Shown here: in pieces, positions 16,749 to 26,815 of the stretch
How positions within the stretch are numbered: position 1 is the first letter of the stretch
Layout: every line of letters starts with the position of its first letter
NCBI RefSeq assembly: GCF_904846715.1
Contig: NZ_CAJHBU010000001.1
Location: 1 to 64,000, forward strand
Source of the DNA: Psychrobacter vallis
GTDB lineage: Bacteria > Pseudomonadota > Gammaproteobacteria > Pseudomonadales > Moraxellaceae
DNA length: 64,000 bases
Direction of reading: 5' to 3'
Program-made: the position numbers and the translations under genes
Notes under the pieces: generated by a model
The model's database searches: none
Told to the model about the DNA's origin: nothing
What the model saw: the letters and a program-made list of their open reading frames with translations, nothing else

Positions 16749-19700
16749 TTAACCCACCTTATCCCACATTTTACTGAGACGTTTGGGCGATACTGCCATA
16801 CGGGTTTTCATCGGTTGCGCAAATAGCTGAATACGGTACTCCTCCACCATCCAGCGATATTCACTGATGGCTTCTTTGTCCGCACGCCCTGCCAGCCGCT
16901 CCATATGTAAATCCAGCGCATAAACGCCATCAAGATCAGCATCCAGATTGTGCTCGAGGCGCTCAAGGCGAATCTCTAACGCTTCAAGATAGCGCGGATA
17001 CTGTTGCCAGTGGCTATAATCCATTCGATAAACAAAATCAGCCAAATGCAAATCTTCTAACTGATCTTCAATATCTTCGATAGATTCGCCGAATATCTCA
17101 CGATCAAGCATCAATAACCCTTGGCGGATACGCTGCCAGCGGGTATAGACGTTTTTGAGCGTTTTTATCACGCTTTGTCCCGTCAATAAGAAGTTGCCAG
17201 CCACCACTTCTAAGGTTTGCTGATATTCCTCTGGCGTAAAGGGCAGCTCCTCTGCCAAACCGACTGCCATACTATCGGCACTTTCAGGTAAATCCATACT
17301 ATGATCGAATAACACATAATGTTCTTCAAGCACCGCATCTAATGCCGCATCAATGACGATGGTTTTAAGCTTTTCCATATCACCGAGTGGCGCAAATGCC
17401 AGCTTGAATATGTTGTCAATTTGACTGGTCAGCTGCTTTTTCTTGGCACCAAGCTTGCTTTTGATTAAGGTTAAGACACCAATACGGTGCGCTTGCAATG
17501 CTGCATTGACGTCCGTATATTGATGAATTGATACCGCTGCACCTGCCTCATCAGCAACGAGCGCAGCAAATTGCTTCATCACGACGCCTGCACTATGATG
17601 GTTTTTGCTAAAGGCGAAATGCTCAGGAAATTCTGTATGCACCCCTTGTTGCTCGGTCACAGCTTGACTGGTTTCTGAGGCATGACGAATCTGTAACGTC
17701 TGCAAATCACGACCTTTTTCGATGATACGGTTTTTATCATCGACCACACAGATTTGTGGTTGTAAGTAACGGTCAATCGCCGATGGGTTAAAGCTCTCTG
17801 ACGTCACTGACATAATACCGCGGCGATTTAGCGCTTGGCAAAGCTGCTTCAACAGACCTTGACCACCAGCAGGCTGCAATTCATCAAACAAGCTATCGGC
17901 CGTATCAGGAATCGGTACAATCTGACGGCGAATATCTTTTGGTAATGACTTGAGTAATTGTAATACCAGCTCAAAACGCCAACCGGGCACGCCCCACAGC
18001 AGCTCAATCGCATCTAATTGCGGTAATGCGGCAAGTGGCACACGAATGGTCACCCCATCGTCATCGCTCGCAGGATCAAAGACATAGCGTAGTGGTAATT
18101 TTAGATCACCTAACTTCCACACTTCCGGAAAATCGCCTGTGGTCGGGGCTTGGCTGTTTAAGACGTCCTCATCGGTAAAGAATAGATGCTTGCTATCGGT
18201 TTTTTCAACGTCAGCACGCCAGTCTTCAAAGGCTTTACGGCTAGCAATGTGTTCAGGGACTTTTTTATCATAAAACTGATACAGTGACTCTTCGTCAACC
18301 AACAAATCGCGGCGACGCAACTTATCTTCAATGCGCTCAATATCTGCGATTTTGTCCATATTATGCTGTAAAAATGGCGCTTGCCGACCTAAATTCCCTG
18401 TTACCAAACCATCGCGGATAAAGATTTCCCGTGACTCGCTGAGATTGACTTGCTCATAATTGGTTAACTGCTTACTGATAATAATAAGACCAAACAAGCT
18501 GATCTGAGCATAGGCTTTGACGCGGCCAGTCTTCTTCGACCAATGCGGCTCAAAGTAGTGATACTTTAACAAGTTACCTGCCGCTGAGATAATCCATTCT
18601 GGTTCAATCTTGGCAACGGTACGCATAAATACTTGCGAGGTTTCCACCATCTCAAACGCCATGACCCAAGGTGGTATTTGTTTAAATACCGTACTGGCTG
18701 GGAATATTTTGGCTTTTTGCTGACGAGCTGCCAAGTACTCGCCGCGATTTTCAGTTTTGTGTGCAATGATGGACAGCAACCCTGTTAACAATGCTCGGTG
18801 CAAATTGGCATACTTAACGGCTCGCAATTCTTCATCATCAATCGCAGTAGGATCGCTGGTCATGCTTTCTATGGCCGTGCCTTTATCAGCAATTTTTGTC
18901 TCGTTTACATCGGTCAGATTCAGTTCAGTAACCATCTGCACCAGTTGTCGATGCGTCTGATGCCATTCACGCACCCGCGGAAAGCTCAAATAGTTTTTCT
19001 TCGCAAACTGCTTACGTTGATTACCAGACAGCTTATTACCCTCTTCGTCTTTTTCAAATAAGGCTTTCCATAGGCTCAAATAGAATAAAAAATCAGAGTC
19101 ATCTTGACGGAAGACAGCGTGCTTTTGATCCGCTTGGGTGCGCTTATTGGCTGGACGTTCACGGGGATCTTGTACCGCAAGCGCTGCCACAACGATGAGC
19201 ATTTCACGAATACAATCAAAATCAGAACCCGCAACCAGCATACGTGCTAGCCTTGGATCGATTGGCATGCGTGCCATTTTCTGTCCGGTCGCGGTCAGAC
19301 GCAGGTGATCCAGTCCTTTTTTGGCTTTGGGCTTATTGGCAGGCGCAGATTCGTTATTGGCTGTAATTGCGCCCAATTCATCGAGCAATTTATGTCCATC
19401 AGTTACCAAGCGGCTATCAGGTGGCTCAATGAATGCAAAGTCATCGACACTGCCTAAACGCAAATTTGCCATCTGTAAAATAACCGAGGCCAAATTTGTA
19501 CGCAGAATCTCAGGCTCTGTGAATTCAGGACGACCGCTAAAGTCTTCTTCACTGTATAGACGAATACATACACCGGGTGCGACACGACCACACCGGCCTT
19601 TACGCTGATTGGCCGCAGCTTGTGAAATCGCTTCAATCGGTAAACGCTGCACGCGCGAGCGATACGAATAACGCGAAATTCGTGCAAAACCCAAATCAAT

Positions 19701-21011
19701 CACATAGCGAATGCCCGGCACCGTCAACGCGGTCTCAGCAACGTTGGTCGCAATCACGATACGCCGACCACGACCTGACGGTTGAAAGATACGCTGCTGC
19801 TCTTCGTAAGTCTGCCGTGCAAACAGCGGCAGTACTTCTGTATGCTTGGGGCCATGGCGTTCAAGCACTTCTTGTAGCTCACGAATCTCAGCTTCGGTGG
19901 CAGCAAAGATGAGGATATCCGCTTGGTCGGCATGACCTTTACTTTGGGCATCACCAAAACATTCTTCGACCGCCGCAACCACCGCACGAGGTAGGTTTTC
20001 TTCAAAGTCGTCGTAGCTGTCATCGTCTGAGCTGTTTACGGGCTCATCAGTCAGCGGACGATAACGCACTTCTACCGGAAAGCTACGTCCTTCGACATTA
20101 AAGATAGGTGCAGGAACTTGACGTTTTAGCTTGGTATCGTAGCGACTGAAGTATTCACTAAAGCGTTTGGTATCCAATGTCGCCGAGGTGATAATGACTT
20201 TTAGATCGGGACGTTTGGGCAGTAACTTTTTGAGATAACCCATGATAAAGTCAATGTTTAAACTACGCTCATGAGCTTCATCGATGATAATGGTATCGTA
20301 CTTACTCAAAAAACGATCATGGCCTAACTCGGCAAGCAAGATACCATCAGTCATGAGTTTAACGACAGATTGCGCGGTGCCTTGTTCATTAAAACGAATC
20401 TTAAAACTAACCGTATTACCCAATTGTTCGCCCAATTCTTCTGCAATACGGTTTGCCACACTGCGAGCAGCCAATCTGCGCGGTTGCGTATGCCCTATCT
20501 GCCCTGTGATACCGCGACCTGCCAGCATTGCCAGCTTGGGTAATTGCGTTGTCTTACCAGAGCCTGTCTCACCCGCGACAATGATGACTTGGTTATCAAT
20601 GATGGCTTGTATGAGATCATCGGCACGTTGGCTAACTGGTAGATCCAAATTTAATTTGGCAGGTAAATCATTTGGAATACTATCGATACGTGCTTGTACT
20701 GTTTGCTGAGAGCGGGATTTTATTTTGTCATATTGAGCACGTTTTTTGGCGAGTATGTCATTGGTTTTACCATTGCTATTAGACTTTTTGCTAGCGACAA
20801 CGCCGCGTGCTAACTCTCGCTCAAGACGACTCAGTAAATAGCTGTCTTTGGCAAGCACTGGCAAATCAGCAGTATCATCTATCGAAGATATTCTTTCATT
20901 ATTTGGTTCAATCACTGAATGCTCATAGTCTTGTAGCGCTGACTCATTTGTATCGTGATTATCCGCCATGGTAGATTTTTCTGAAGTGTTATTCTTGGAA
21001 GTATTGGGCAT
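16749..21011 (-). CDS. hrpA: ATP-dependent RNA helicase HrpA
   Basis: Large DEAH-box RNA helicase; E. coli HrpA helps with mRNA processing and rescue of stalled ribosomes. The 1420 residues are somewhat more than the usual 1300 because of a polar N-terminal leader of about 95 residues and Lys/Ala-rich insertions. Walker A is GETGSGKTTQLPK near residue 150, DEAH is IIDEAHERSLNIDF near 245, motif III is ITSATLD, and motif VI includes QRKGRCGRVAPG near 470. The HA2/OB helicase-associated region follows, and the C-terminal half matches the HrpA-specific DUF3418 region (for example EYRWMVEEYRIQLFAQPM). It is a single gene. Confidence 0.96.
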   Translation of the reverse strand: MPNTSKNNTSEKSTMADNHDTNESALQDYEHSVIEPNNERISSIDDTADLPVLAKDSYLLSRLERELARGVVASKKSNSNGKTNDILAKKRAQYDKIKSRSQQTVQARIDSIPNDLPAKLNLDLPVSQRADDLIQAIIDNQVIIVAGETGSGKTTQLPKLAMLAGRGITGQIGHTQPRRLAARSVANRIAEELGEQLGNTVSFKIRFNEQGTAQSVVKLMTDGILLAELGHDRFLSKYDTIIIDEAHERSLNIDFIMGYLKKLLPKRPDLKVIITSATLDTKRFSEYFSRYDTKLKRQVPAPIFNVEGRSFPVEVRYRPLTDEPVNSSDDDSYDDFEENLPRAVVAAVEECFGDAQSKGHADQADILIFAATEAEIRELQEVLERHGPKHTEVLPLFARQTYEEQQRIFQPSGRGRRIVIATNVAETALTVPGIRYVIDLGFARISRYSYRSRVQRLPIEAISQAAANQRKGRCGRVAPGVCIRLYSEEDFSGRPEFTEPEILRTNLASVILQMANLRLGSVDDFAFIEPPDSRLVTDGHKLLDELGAITANNESAPANKPKAKKGLDHLRLTATGQKMARMPIDPRLARMLVAGSDFDCIREMLIVVAALAVQDPRERPANKRTQADQKHAVFRQDDSDFLFYLSLWKALFEKDEEGNKLSGNQRKQFAKKNYLSFPRVREWHQTHRQLVQMVTELNLTDVNETKIADKGTAIESMTSDPTAIDDEELRAVKYANLHRALLTGLLSIIAHKTENRGEYLAARQQKAKIFPASTVFKQIPPWVMAFEMVETSQVFMRTVAKIEPEWIISAAGNLLKYHYFEPHWSKKTGRVKAYAQISLFGLIIISKQLTNYEQVNLSESREIFIRDGLVTGNLGRQAPFLQHNMDKIADIERIEDKLRRRDLLVDEESLYQFYDKKVPEHIASRKAFEDWRADVEKTDSKHLFFTDEDVLNSQAPTTGDFPEVWKLGDLKLPLRYVFDPASDDDGVTIRVPLAALPQLDAIELLWGVPGWRFELVLQLLKSLPKDIRRQIVPIPDTADSLFDELQPAGGQGLLKQLCQALNRRGIMSVTSESFNPSAIDRYLQPQICVVDDKNRIIEKGRDLQTLQIRHASETSQAVTEQQGVHTEFPEHFAFSKNHHSAGVVMKQFAALVADEAGAAVSIHQYTDVNAALQAHRIGVLTLIKSKLGAKKKQLTSQIDNIFKLAFAPLGDMEKLKTIVIDAALDAVLEEHYVLFDHSMDLPESADSMAVGLAEELPFTPEEYQQTLEVVAGNFLLTGQSVIKTLKNVYTRWQRIRQGLLMLDREIFGESIEDIEDQLEDLHLADFVYRMDYSHWQQYPRYLEALEIRLERLEHNLDADLDGVYALDLHMERLAGRADKEAISEYRWMVEEYRIQLFAQPMKTRMAVSPKRLSKMWDKVG

Positions 21012-21234
21012 ATTTACTTAGGCTATTTATTATTTGAAAGTGCTTAGATTATGGGGGTAATTTGAGTGTGATTCAAGCGGGTTATTTTTGGTTGCGAACC
21101 TACATTTTGTTCCACAACCACTGGGCAATAAAATATCTTTCTTAGATTTAATAAATAGTATTAAATGAAGTAGCCTGGTTATTAGCATTGAGTTACATAC
21201 ATTCAAAGCTAAATAAATGGCCTAAACAATAAAG

Positions 21235-21552
21235 TCAGTCACTACTGGTATAAATAACCTGTTGGCTAGTAGCCGCTCCCTCAAAAAAGGTATGTATTTT
21301 CTGTAGTGCCAGCCTAGGAAAAGGAAGATGTAACGAAAGTATTAGTTTTTCAAACGCTACCATCTCATTAGCTAAAGCTCTAGCTGTTTCAGGTTGAATC
21401 TGCGGATTATCATAAAGATTGTCAATTAACCATGTCAATTGTGGAAAGTTAACATTATCGTGAATTTGATAAAAGGTGGGTAATATCTCATCAGAGATTT
21501 GGCAGCGCCTTTTGCGAATCATTCCAATTTTGTAGTACATATCTAGTGACAT
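21235..21552 (-). CDS. Hypothetical protein coupled to the DUF1543 gene
   Basis: The 105-residue soluble, probably alpha-helical protein begins MSLDMYYKIGMIRKRR. It has no Cys pairs or signal peptide and includes the helical stretch ETARALANEMVAFEKLILSL. Its ATG lies one base after the DUF1543 stop codon, so the two genes are very likely translationally coupled. I do not recognise a family. The 223 bp downstream (21012-21234) hold no gene or convincing signal. Confidence 0.6.
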   Translation of the reverse strand: MSLDMYYKIGMIRKRRCQISDEILPTFYQIHDNVNFPQLTWLIDNLYDNPQIQPETARALANEMVAFEKLILSLHLPFPRLALQKIHTFFEGAATSQQVIYTSSD

Positions 21553-21553
21553 A

Positions 21554-22147
21554 TTACGATAACTTCCTTAAATTCTTAATACTCAAGTATCCCACGTATT
21601 CTTTATCTTCACTAGTACTGATACTGTCATTAATTGCATCGCAAATAGGCTCAATCAAAAGCTGAGCGTTCGAGATAAGATCGTTTACGTTGTATATCTC
21701 ATCTATGTCGACCTCAAACTTATCATCGATATGCGAGGCGGCATTGAAGGGTGAGTCTTTATCTTTAAACGTAAACTGCTTATAAAACGCGCTTTGTTTT
21801 GCTTGTTTAATAGCGTCTGCCTGACTGGTGGCAACAATAAGTAATTTGTAATGAAATTCTTCAAAGCTGCCCTGCTGATAGCCACCTAAGTTGATAAAAA
21901 ATAACTTTAGATGTGAATTATTCTCTGTTCGGTTAGTTGACTCAACCAGACGAATAATATAATTATCAACTCTGGTAATCGCTCGGTACGAGTCAATATG
22001 CCACTTATTTTTTACTTCAGGCCAGTGACTATTAATATCCGCTATTAGCCCGCTGACATGATTGGCAACGCCAAAAAAAATATCGTGCTGTTCAATCAAA
22101 CGGCCTTTGGGGCGACCGCCAAGTTGAACCATATATAGCGTTAGCAT
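21554..22147 (-). CDS. DUF1543 domain protein
   Basis: The 197-residue protein matches the DUF1543 pattern: LYMVQLGGRPKGRLIEQHD, then FFGVANHVSGLIADINSHWP and WHIDSYRAITRVDNY. The second half repeats the first in weaker form (LFFINLGGYQQGSFEEFHYK followed by LLIVATSQADAIKQAKQ), so the protein seems to be a tandem duplication of an alpha/beta unit. Function is unknown in the literature I know. It is the first gene of a two-gene unit with the 105-residue protein downstream. Confidence 0.8.
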   Translation of the reverse strand: MLTLYMVQLGGRPKGRLIEQHDIFFGVANHVSGLIADINSHWPEVKNKWHIDSYRAITRVDNYIIRLVESTNRTENNSHLKLFFINLGGYQQGSFEEFHYKLLIVATSQADAIKQAKQSAFYKQFTFKDKDSPFNAASHIDDKFEVDIDEIYNVNDLISNAQLLIEPICDAINDSISTSEDKEYVGYLSIKNLRKLS

Positions 22148-22231
22148 ATTACGCAGTCCTTATTAGAAACCATCATAGATAGTATTTATTTTATGGCCTT
22201 TGTCGCCTTGTCCGAAAATATTTTAACAGTA

Positions 22232-23026
22232 TCATACAGACAATACTCGTCCCGTTCTTAGAGCAAACGCCCAATCTTTACGACCATTTTTTAACGCTAG
22301 TCTAGCCGCTGATTCATGGTCATAGGCTAATTTAATATGTTCAGTTTGCCAGCGTTTTCCCTGCTTGGTCTCTAAACATTTAATAAGCGCATAATTGGCA
22401 TGGGGAGAATAGGTTTGCATTTTATGAACAATCGGCAAATCATCTTCATAAGCCGGATAACCAACGCTACCAGTATTGACGACCATCTGCCCTGATGACA
22501 GTCTAACTGTACGCGGGATATGCGTATGACCACATACAATCACGTCGCTCTCTATACCATTGAGTAATGACAGAATAGTCGCATCGCTACGGACTGCTGG
22601 CTCGCCCGTTTCTATATCCTCTAGTAGATAGACTATGTCATCGGTTGGTGACCCATGGCAAAGGTAAACATCCTCGCTTAATTGATAATCAAATGGCAAA
22701 GAGTGCATCCATTCAACCGCCTCTTGCGGCAAATCTTCGACAATAAATCCCAGCGTTGAATTGTTGGTAATATCTACCGTAGTAGCTTCATAAATTTGCC
22801 TATCTTGATTGCCACGGATGGTAATAATGTGATCTTGATATGCCATTAGCAGCTCATAGGTAGCTTTAGGAGCAATTGGCCCGTATAAAATATCACCAAG
22901 ATTAACAATTTGATCGATTTTACGATGTTTGATATCAGCTAGTACTGCTTCAAGAGCAAAGACATTGCTGTGAATGTCTGAAATGGCAGCGATTGTACTA
23001 AAGTCTTTATTATTAGAGTACGCCAT
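22232..23026 (-). CDS. Calcineurin-like metallophosphoesterase
   Basis: All metal-binding motifs are present: AISDIHSNVFALEAV, VNLGDILYGP, IRGNQDRQ, YLCHGSPTDD and VCGHTHIPR. This is the pattern of single-domain YfcE/MJ0936-type phosphodiesterases that use two metal ions. The natural substrate is unknown. I place the start at ATG 23026 (MAYSNNKDF), where AGGA is ten bases upstream; a GTG three codons earlier directly abuts the ribosome binding site and is less likely. Confidence 0.88.
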   Translation of the reverse strand: MAYSNNKDFSTIAAISDIHSNVFALEAVLADIKHRKIDQIVNLGDILYGPIAPKATYELLMAYQDHIITIRGNQDRQIYEATTVDITNNSTLGFIVEDLPQEAVEWMHSLPFDYQLSEDVYLCHGSPTDDIVYLLEDIETGEPAVRSDATILSLLNGIESDVIVCGHTHIPRTVRLSSGQMVVNTGSVGYPAYEDDLPIVHKMQTYSPHANYALIKCLETKQGKRWQTEHIKLAYDHESAARLALKNGRKDWAFALRTGRVLSV

Positions 23027-23084
23027 ATTTTTCACTTCCTAACAAATAGCTATCTTATACACCGCCTAAGAATAAAAGCAAATA

Positions 23085-23125
23085 AAAAACCCGATCTCTC
23101 AACAGTCGTGAGGAGTCGGGTTTTT
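23085..23125. terminator. Intrinsic terminator of the DASS transporter gene
   Basis: AAAACCCGATCTCTC and GAGGAGTCGGGTTTTT form a GC-cored stem with one mismatch and an 8-nt loop, with A and T runs on both sides. It lies between the transporter stop (minus strand) and the metallophosphoesterase start, so it mainly ends transcription of the latter's downstream neighbour region or insulates it; the T-run on the plus side is the longer. Confidence 0.7.
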
Positions 23126-23157
23126 ATTTAACTGTGAAATTCTAATAAAAAACGTGT

Positions 23158-24579
23158 TTACAATAAGAAAAAGTAAGCCCAAAGCCCAACGACAAACGTA
23201 GAAATGATATTCAGTATCACACCCGTACGTACCATTTCAGATTGCTTGATAAGTCCTGTACCAAACACAATTGCATTTGGCGGCGTTGCTACAGGTAGCA
23301 TGAAGGCACAAGAAGCACCAATACCAATAATCATGACCAATACTTCAGTTGGCAGACCCATTTGTTCAGCAATCGCCGCAAATACTGGTACAAGTAACGC
23401 GGCCGAAGCAGTATTAGAAGCAAACTCAGTCAAAAATATAATAAACGCTGATACTGCAATCATGACAACGATGATCGGTGCAGCAGATAGCGCATTTGCG
23501 ACTGTTTCACCCAATACTAAAGATGCGCCCGACACCTTTAAAATTGTCGATAGCGCAATACCACCACCGAATAACATGAGTACACCCCAGTCGGTATTAT
23601 CGGATACTTGCTTCCACGATACCAAGCCCAGACTAACTACTGCTGCCGCTGCTAATAAAGCAACAATAGCATCAGTGTCATCGATTCCCAGTGCTGCGCC
23701 GATTTGTTTGGAGAGTATCCAGCTCAATGCTGTGACGATAAAGACAATAATGGTCACCACACGCGGCTTATTCCAAGCAATAGGCTCATCATCAATCAGT
23801 ACAATCTTACGATTCAAGTTTGGTTTGAGGAACAAATACATCGCACCCAATAATAGTGGCAGTAGCACCAACATCATGGGGATACCAAACTTCATCCAAT
23901 CGACAAAGGCAATATCCAGTGCTTTTGCCGCGATAGCATTTGGCGGCGAACCAACAATAGTACCTAAACCACCAAGGCTGGCCGAGTACGCAATACCCAA
24001 TAATACAAAGACAAACGTACCACGATCTTTTTCACGGTCAACTTGCGTCAAAATACCGAGCGCCAATGGCAACATCATCGCGGCCGTAGCGGTATTCGAT
24101 ATCCACATCGATAAGAACGCCGTTACCCCAAATATCAGAAATACAGCCGTGCTTAGTTTGCCACCTGACATCGACAAAATCTTTAGCGCAATTTTTTTGT
24201 CCAATTTCTGCACATGTAGCGCGGCAGCCAATGCAAAACCACCAAAGAAGAGATAGATAATGGGGCTGGCAAAGCTTTGCAGACCTACTTCAGCATTAAA
24301 ATCAGGAATGCCAATTAATGTCCCAACCACAACCACTAAGATCGCCGTGATAGTGACGTGTATCGCCTCAGTGAGCCATAGCACACCAATAAAGAACAAC
24401 AATGCTAGCCCTTTGTTGGCACTGACCTCAAATGGCAATACACTATAAATAATAAAACTAATAATTGCCGCAATTGCGACTACGATCAGTCCCTTGCCCG
24501 TTCCCTTTGGGAATGTATCCGTAAATAAATACTCGTTACCATCATCAGGCAGATGGCTATCCAGTTTTTTCTCTGACAT
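23158..24579 (-). CDS. DASS/SLC13-family sodium-coupled anion transporter
   Basis: The 473-residue protein has 11-12 membrane helices. The two pseudo-symmetric Ser-Asn-Thr motifs that bind sodium and substrate carboxylate are present (WISNTATAAMMLPLA near residue 160 and EFASNTASAALLVP near 388). So is the GIGASCAFMLPVATPPNA segment. Members import dicarboxylates such as succinate, citrate or sulfate. The VATPPNA motif favours a dicarboxylate, but the substrate is not certain. AAGGATAATTT precedes the ATG. Confidence 0.9.
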   Translation of the reverse strand: MSEKKLDSHLPDDGNEYLFTDTFPKGTGKGLIVVAIAAIISFIIYSVLPFEVSANKGLALLFFIGVLWLTEAIHVTITAILVVVVGTLIGIPDFNAEVGLQSFASPIIYLFFGGFALAAALHVQKLDKKIALKILSMSGGKLSTAVFLIFGVTAFLSMWISNTATAAMMLPLALGILTQVDREKDRGTFVFVLLGIAYSASLGGLGTIVGSPPNAIAAKALDIAFVDWMKFGIPMMLVLLPLLLGAMYLFLKPNLNRKIVLIDDEPIAWNKPRVVTIIVFIVTALSWILSKQIGAALGIDDTDAIVALLAAAAVVSLGLVSWKQVSDNTDWGVLMLFGGGIALSTILKVSGASLVLGETVANALSAAPIIVVMIAVSAFIIFLTEFASNTASAALLVPVFAAIAEQMGLPTEVLVMIIGIGASCAFMLPVATPPNAIVFGTGLIKQSEMVRTGVILNIISTFVVGLWAYFFLL

Positions 24580-24965
24580 AAATTATCCTTATCGCATTCA
24601 GAGTGAGTATGAAGTCGAAAATTATTGCAACACACACTTGTTATAAGACATCATGATATTCATATAGTGAACATTACGCGCGAAAATATCATATCAGAAT
24701 AACTTATACATGAATACATCTATATGAATACATCTTTATCAGTTTTTTTAAGATATCTGTTTAATTCCTTAACAGTAATCACCTCTAGACTTTGTTTTAT
24801 TTTTCAACAATGGCTCTCTCACCGCTTTGTATGAAGACTCTAATTGATAAAAATTACATAAAGCCTCTAAACATTCATCATTTGGGACTATACAAGCAAA
24901 AACTGATGCCACATAATCGAAAGATCAAATAGAAAATCATCAATAAAAACAAAAGGAATGACTTT
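24580..24965. other. Intergenic region between divergent DASS and small-protein genes
   Basis: These 386 bp of AT-rich DNA lie between divergent starts. They contain a short direct repeat ATGAATACATCT (about 24708 and 24721) and presumably both promoters. I see no RNA gene, inverted repeat of note, or further reading frame. Confidence 0.5.
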
Positions 24966-25130
24966 ATGACAGACGCAAACAAAACAGACTCAACCACTAA
25001 AATGGCACCAAAAGATATCAATCAAGATGGCTTGGCCAAAAAAGACCAGCAGCGTACCGATGACTCTGCGCTTGATATGATGGAAGGTTTGCATGAACAC
25101 GAAGACCATAAAGAGGAAGGCAAAAAGTAA
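24966..25130 (+). CDS. 54-residue hydrophilic small protein
   Basis: ATG 24966 follows AAAAGGAATGACTTT, an excellent ribosome binding site, and opens a 54-codon frame ending TAA at 25130. The peptide is highly charged and rich in Asp, Lys, Thr and Gln (MTDANKTDSTTKMAPKD at the start, EHEDHKEEGKK at the end), with no hydrophobic segment. Codon use looks like that of neighbours, and a terminator-like hairpin follows. The function is unknown; similar tiny hydrophilic proteins are often stress-induced, but that is inference. Confidence 0.65.
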   Translation: MTDANKTDSTTKMAPKDINQDGLAKKDQQRTDDSALDMMEGLHEHEDHKEEGKK

Positions 25131-25188
25131 CGTTTTGCCTCAAACTTAAGGGACAGTCGTCATCAGCGTAATGGTTAAGACAAAATAC

Positions 25189-25221
25189 GAAAGGCGCTTA
25201 TCACTATGATGAGTGCCTTTC
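25189..25221. terminator. Bidirectional hairpin overlapping the DUF1275 stop codon
   Basis: GAAAGGCGCTTATCA and TGATGAGTGCCTTTC form a 15-bp stem with two weak pairs and a 3-nt loop. The minus-strand stop codon of the DUF1275 gene (25204-25206) lies in the hairpin apex. It separates that gene from the convergent small-protein gene. Confidence 0.55.
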
Positions 25222-25908
25222 ACGTTTTGGCACCCTTTTTTCTGGTAAGCGATCTGAAGCATGGTTATATAAAAATGCTGCTGTCAGTACGATAGCAATC
25301 GGTACAAATAAAGCTTCGTAACCGACTTTGGCAAATAAAAATGCTCCTACTGTGCTGCCCCCACAAAAACAATACCAGATAATGGCCTGAAACCCTAGTG
25401 TCGGTTTACTGATAGGTCGACCTGCCAGCCAATTACCAATGGCAGCACCCATATCTGACGTTAGCCCTGTCAAATGAGTGGTACGAATAACGGCCCCACT
25501 ATAAGTCGCCACCATAGCATTCTGTAATCCGCATGCCATCGCTGCTGCTAGCTGTCCCAAATAATCATGCTGCTGATATAACCAATAGCTAATCAACAGC
25601 AGTGCTGCTTCCATATATAGGGCGCGTCCGTAGCGGCTCCCTAATTTCAATGAGACTTGTCCTATGACAAAACCACTCAATACTGCTCCTGCCAAAAAAG
25701 ACAATAACAGCGCACCAATATACAAGATACTGCGGGCATCTAAATAAGCGATAGCCGCTGCAAATAAGCTTACATTACCAGTGACATGCGAGACCGATAA
25801 ATTGGCAAAACCCATTAACGCTGCCGTATTGACACAGCCTGCACTAAAGGCCAGTACTGCACCGCCCCACAATATCCATCTTGGTAATTTGGTTATCACA
25901 TCTGCCAC
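25204..25908 (-). CDS. DUF1275 (YoaK-like) membrane protein
   Basis: The 234-residue membrane protein has about six helices. DUF1275 signatures are AGCVNTAALMGF, VSHVTGNVSLFA and the central GLQNAMVATYSGAVIRTTHLTG. The family is widespread and sometimes annotated as YoaK or as a putative transporter, but the function is not settled. It ends in a basic tail (KRVPKRERH). It precedes fabI on the opposite side of a 100-bp gap and is a single gene. Confidence 0.87.
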   Translation of the reverse strand: MADVITKLPRWILWGGAVLAFSAGCVNTAALMGFANLSVSHVTGNVSLFAAAIAYLDARSILYIGALLLSFLAGAVLSGFVIGQVSLKLGSRYGRALYMEAALLLISYWLYQQHDYLGQLAAAMACGLQNAMVATYSGAVIRTTHLTGLTSDMGAAIGNWLAGRPISKPTLGFQAIIWYCFCGGSTVGAFLFAKVGYEALFVPIAIVLTAAFLYNHASDRLPEKRVPKRERHSS

Positions 25909-26008
25909 CTAAGAGTCGTCTCAAAACAGCAACCAGTATAACCAAAAAAGACAGCCTATTGGCTGCCATCCTTGTGTCTCACGCTAGACGATCAATAGTC
26001 AAGAACCA

Positions 26009-26815
26009 TTATTTCGGCTCATCGAGCATCATTAACTGCTCACTGATGGCAACAGTATTAAAACCTGCATCAACAAACATAATCTCACCTGTGATACCAG
26101 AAGCCCATGGTGACAGTAAGAACAAAGCCGCATTACCTACTTCCATCTGATTAACATTACGCTGTAATGGCGCAATTTTTTCGCTGATATCGAGCATCTT
26201 ACGGAATGATTTGATACCACTAGCAGCAAGCGTACGGATAGGACCTGCCGAGATGGCATTGACACGAATGCCCTCACCGCCCATAGAAGTCGCAAGATAG
26301 CGAACACTGGCTTCAAGACTGGCTTTTGCCATGCCCATGACATTGTAATTTGGCAATACTGAAATACTGCCTTCATAAGTCAATGTCAACATAGAACCAT
26401 GACGCATCGCAAGCAACGCACGCGCTTCTTTTGCCAACGCGACAAAGCTATAACTTGAGATATCATGTGCGATATGACTGCCTTCACGAGTCGTCGCGTT
26501 AACAAAATCGCCATCCAGCTGATCCATTGGTGCAAAGCCAATGGCATGTACCACACCATCAATACCATCACCCCAATGCGCAGTCACTTGCTCAAAGCAA
26601 GCAGCGATAGAATCATCCGATGCGACGTCACACTCTAATACCAAATCCGCTTCAAATTTTTCTGCTGCCATATCCACACGTTTTTTGATTTTATCGTTTG
26701 GATACGTCAGAATCAATGATGCGCCTTCACGGTGTAGCGCTTCAGCGATTGCCCAAGCGATAGAAAGTTTGCTTGCGATGCCAGTTACGACAAACCGTTG
26801 TCCTTGCAGTAGCAT
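26009..26815 (-). CDS. fabI: Enoyl-[ACP] reductase (NADH)
   Basis: FabI carries out the last reduction of the fatty-acid elongation cycle and is the target of triclosan. The 268-residue SDR-type enzyme starts [20 protein letters not shown], with the atypical FabI nucleotide-binding loop. It keeps the Tyr-x6-Lys catalytic pair in [20 protein letters not shown] and the [13 protein letters not shown] segment. I choose ATG 26815 because AGGAA lies seven bases upstream; an upstream in-frame ATG at 26869 would add an unlikely hydrophobic leader. It is a single gene divergent from folE. Confidence 0.96.
   Translation of the reverse strand: MLLQGQRFVVTGIASKLSIAWAIAEALHREGASLILTYPNDKIKKRVDMAAEKFEADLVLECDVASDDSIAACFEQVTAHWGDGIDGVVHAIGFAPMDQLDGDFVNATTREGSHIAHDISSYSFVALAKEARALLAMRHGSMLTLTYEGSISVLPNYNVMGMAKASLEASVRYLATSMGGEGIRVNAISAGPIRTLAASGIKSFRKMLDISEKIAPLQRNVNQMEVGNAALFLLSPWASGITGEIMFVDAGFNTVAISEQLMMLDEPK

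Noticed and set aside
23204-24256. A 350-codon plus-strand reading frame antisense to the DASS transporter
   Set aside because: Its composition (Ser, Thr, Asn, Ala, Pro) is what is expected from the reverse of membrane-helix codons; the sense frame is a clear transporter.
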